Shown one piece after another: positions 12,586 to 13,172 of a DNA stretch of 13,172 nt. Below the pieces are notes generated by a model. That model was not told where the DNA came from. It worked only from the letters and a program-made list of their open reading frames with translations, and searched no databases. Each line of letters begins with the position of its first letter. The stretch's first letter is position 1. A program made the position numbers and the translations under genes. The stretch is from UBA8516 sp035457865. Lineage in GTDB: Archaea > Thermoproteota > Nitrososphaeria > Nitrososphaerales > Nitrosopumilaceae. Location: positions 1 to 13,172 of the forward strand of contig DATIAR010000081.1 in NCBI GenBank assembly GCA_035457865.1. The letters are read 5' to 3'.

Positions 12586-12708
12586 TGGTCCCACGCGCAG
12601 GACTTGAACCTGCGACAACCCGGTTTCTGTAAGCCTGATAGGCTGACATCAGTTAGCCGAAAGCCAACCACTACAGCCGGAAGCTCTACCAGGCTGAGCT
12701 AGCGTGGG
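12586..12708 (-). tRNA. tRNA-Tyr (GUA anticodon), with intron
   Basis: Read on the minus strand: acceptor CCCACGC paired with GCGTGGG, TA at 8-9, D stem GCTC/GAGC, anticodon stem TCCGG/CCGGG, T arm GCAGG-TTCAAGT-CCTGC, discriminator A73, and an encoded CCA (12586-12588). After removal of the intron the anticodon loop is CTGTAGA with anticodon GTA. C1-G72 and A73 are the archaeal/eukaryotic tyrosine identity elements, which independently supports the assignment. The mature length is 77 with CCA. A TATA-like box lies 23-30 bp upstream. The 5' end faces the recombinase gene. Confidence 0.92.
12625..12670 (-). other. 46-nt tRNA-Tyr intron
   Basis: It sits at the canonical position 37/38. The bulge-helix-bulge is visible: the 4-bp central helix CTGT/ACAG is flanked by bulges AGT (cut AG^T) and AAA (cut AA^A), as needed by the archaeal splicing endonuclease. 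The inner helix next to the 5' bulge is weak (mostly G-U), so this is a relaxed BHB. Inside, GTTGGC-TTTCG-GGCTAAC-like and AGCCT-ATC-AGGCT hairpins fold the intron. Confidence 0.85.
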
Positions 12709-12730
12709 ACAACTTCACGTCGTATTTTCG

Positions 12731-12738
12731 TATTAAAT
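12731..12738. promoter_or_regulatory. Shared AT box of divergent tRNA-Tyr and recombinase genes
   Basis: TATTAAAT lies at -30 to -23 from the tRNA 5' end (minus strand, reads ATTTAATA) and at -31 to -24 from the recombinase ATG at 12762 (plus strand). One box could thus serve both directions. A GTATA-AC-TATAC inverted repeat (12749-12760) directly precedes the recombinase ATG and could bind a regulator or the recombinase itself. Confidence 0.5.
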
Positions 12739-12761
12739 AACTATCGAAGTATAACTATACC

Positions 12762-13172
12762 ATGGTAATATCCCAGTCCTTAAGTAACCTCGATGAGCAG
12801 GATTTCCCGAAGATGCAGGTCCAGACTACCGATGTTAGATTAGCAAACTTTTTGGCAAAAAAGTTCCGTCTTTCCAGAAGTCATGCTACAAAGAAAAGCT
12901 ATGAGATTGGCCTCAGAAAGTTCATGGGATTTATTGAGAACAGATTCAGCTTCACACTAGATAGGCTAGTTCTCCAAATAAAAGAGAAGAATGTTGACCC
13001 CATCCAGGTACTAGATGACTATTACAGCTATCTTTCGTCTTTCAAGAGAGATGGTTACTCAAAGGCAGGCTACAGCAGGAACACAATAAAGCTCTACCTT
13101 ACCATGGCAAAGGAATTTCTCAATAGCGAAGGTTGTAGAATTTACAATGAAGATATAAAACAAAGATTCAGG
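12762..13172 (+). CDS. Tyrosine recombinase/integrase, N-terminal part (partial)
   Basis: An open frame from ATG 12762 runs through the right edge (137 residues seen). It carries the N-terminal SAM-like/core-binding domain of tyrosine recombinases: FRLSRSHATKKSYEIGLRKF (about 36-55), a helix leading to DDYYSYLSSFKRDG, and YSRNTIKLYLTMAKEFLNSEG (about 104-124). The catalytic R-H-R-Y domain would lie beyond the window, so activity cannot be judged. Codon use seems richer in G and C (AGG, CTC, TCC, CAG) than the neighbours, which hints at transfer. Its position beside a tRNA gene fits an integrase at the end of an integrated element; a resident Xer-like or long-domesticated recombinase is the alternative. 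Alternative start: Met18 (12813). Confidence 0.75.
   Translation, partial: MVISQSLSNLDEQDFPKMQVQTTDVRLANFLAKKFRLSRSHATKKSYEIGLRKFMGFIENRFSFTLDRLVLQIKEKNVDPIQVLDDYYSYLSSFKRDGYSKAGYSRNTIKLYLTMAKEFLNSEGCRIYNEDIKQRFR

Noticed and set aside
1..13172. CRISPR arrays, insertion sequences or rRNA genes
   Set aside because: No regularly spaced direct repeats, transposase frames or rRNA-like segments were seen; the only repeat structures are those described.

Overview
The window looks like a piece of an AT-rich Nitrososphaerota (Thaumarchaeota, ammonia-oxidising archaeon) chromosome. The evidence is archaeal and family-level: a TFB transcription factor, Gar1, SRP19, eS8, ScpA/ScpB, an intron-containing tRNA-Tyr with C1-G72 and an encoded CCA end, secreted proteins with the C-terminal cysteine module common in this phylum, and AT-rich boxes about 20-33 bp before many start codons, as expected for leaderless archaeal transcripts.

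Left part (1-4450). The end of a probable Lrp/AsnC-type protein is followed by a 34-residue ORF on the minus strand. Then comes a two-gene plus-strand unit: a 52-residue zinc ribbon overlapping a small membrane/coiled-coil protein by ATGA. On the minus strand, sufC has its own promoter. Behind it is a tightly overlapping set with a separate promoter: a chlorite-dismutase/HemQ-like protein, a DUF1802 protein and an aldo/keto reductase. A small gene at 4171-4448, resembling the DUF6659 family, is broken by a frameshift.

Middle (4600-10285), all minus strand. Two secreted proteins come first: a four-cysteine beta-rich protein, and a two-repeat (DUF7482-like) protein with a methionine-rich linker. 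Between them lies a stretch dense in palindromes and repeats. Then follow an information-processing cluster (eS8 - SRP19 - Gar1 - TFB) and the chromosome-segregation pair scpA - scpB. The likely sequence of expression is ribosome protein, protein-targeting factor, pseudouridylation factor and transcription factor, with gar1 and tfb coupled by a 4-base overlap.

Right part (10352-13172). A second 55-residue zinc ribbon is a paralogue of the first. It shares with it a 22-bp block (20 of 22 bases identical) located exactly 28 bp before the TATA box in both copies. Next are a zinc-dependent alcohol dehydrogenase and a CBS-pair protein ending in a C2H2 finger. Last is tRNA-Tyr(GUA), facing away from the 5' part of a tyrosine recombinase gene across a 53-bp gap with one AT box correctly spaced for both. 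This may be the edge of an integrated element.

Most interesting: the duplicated zinc-ribbon microprotein genes with their common upstream element, the repeat-rich regulatory stretch at 5305-5405, the CBS-C2H2 fusion, and the tRNA/integrase junction. All assignments come from reading the sequence and from memory of the families; no searches were run.
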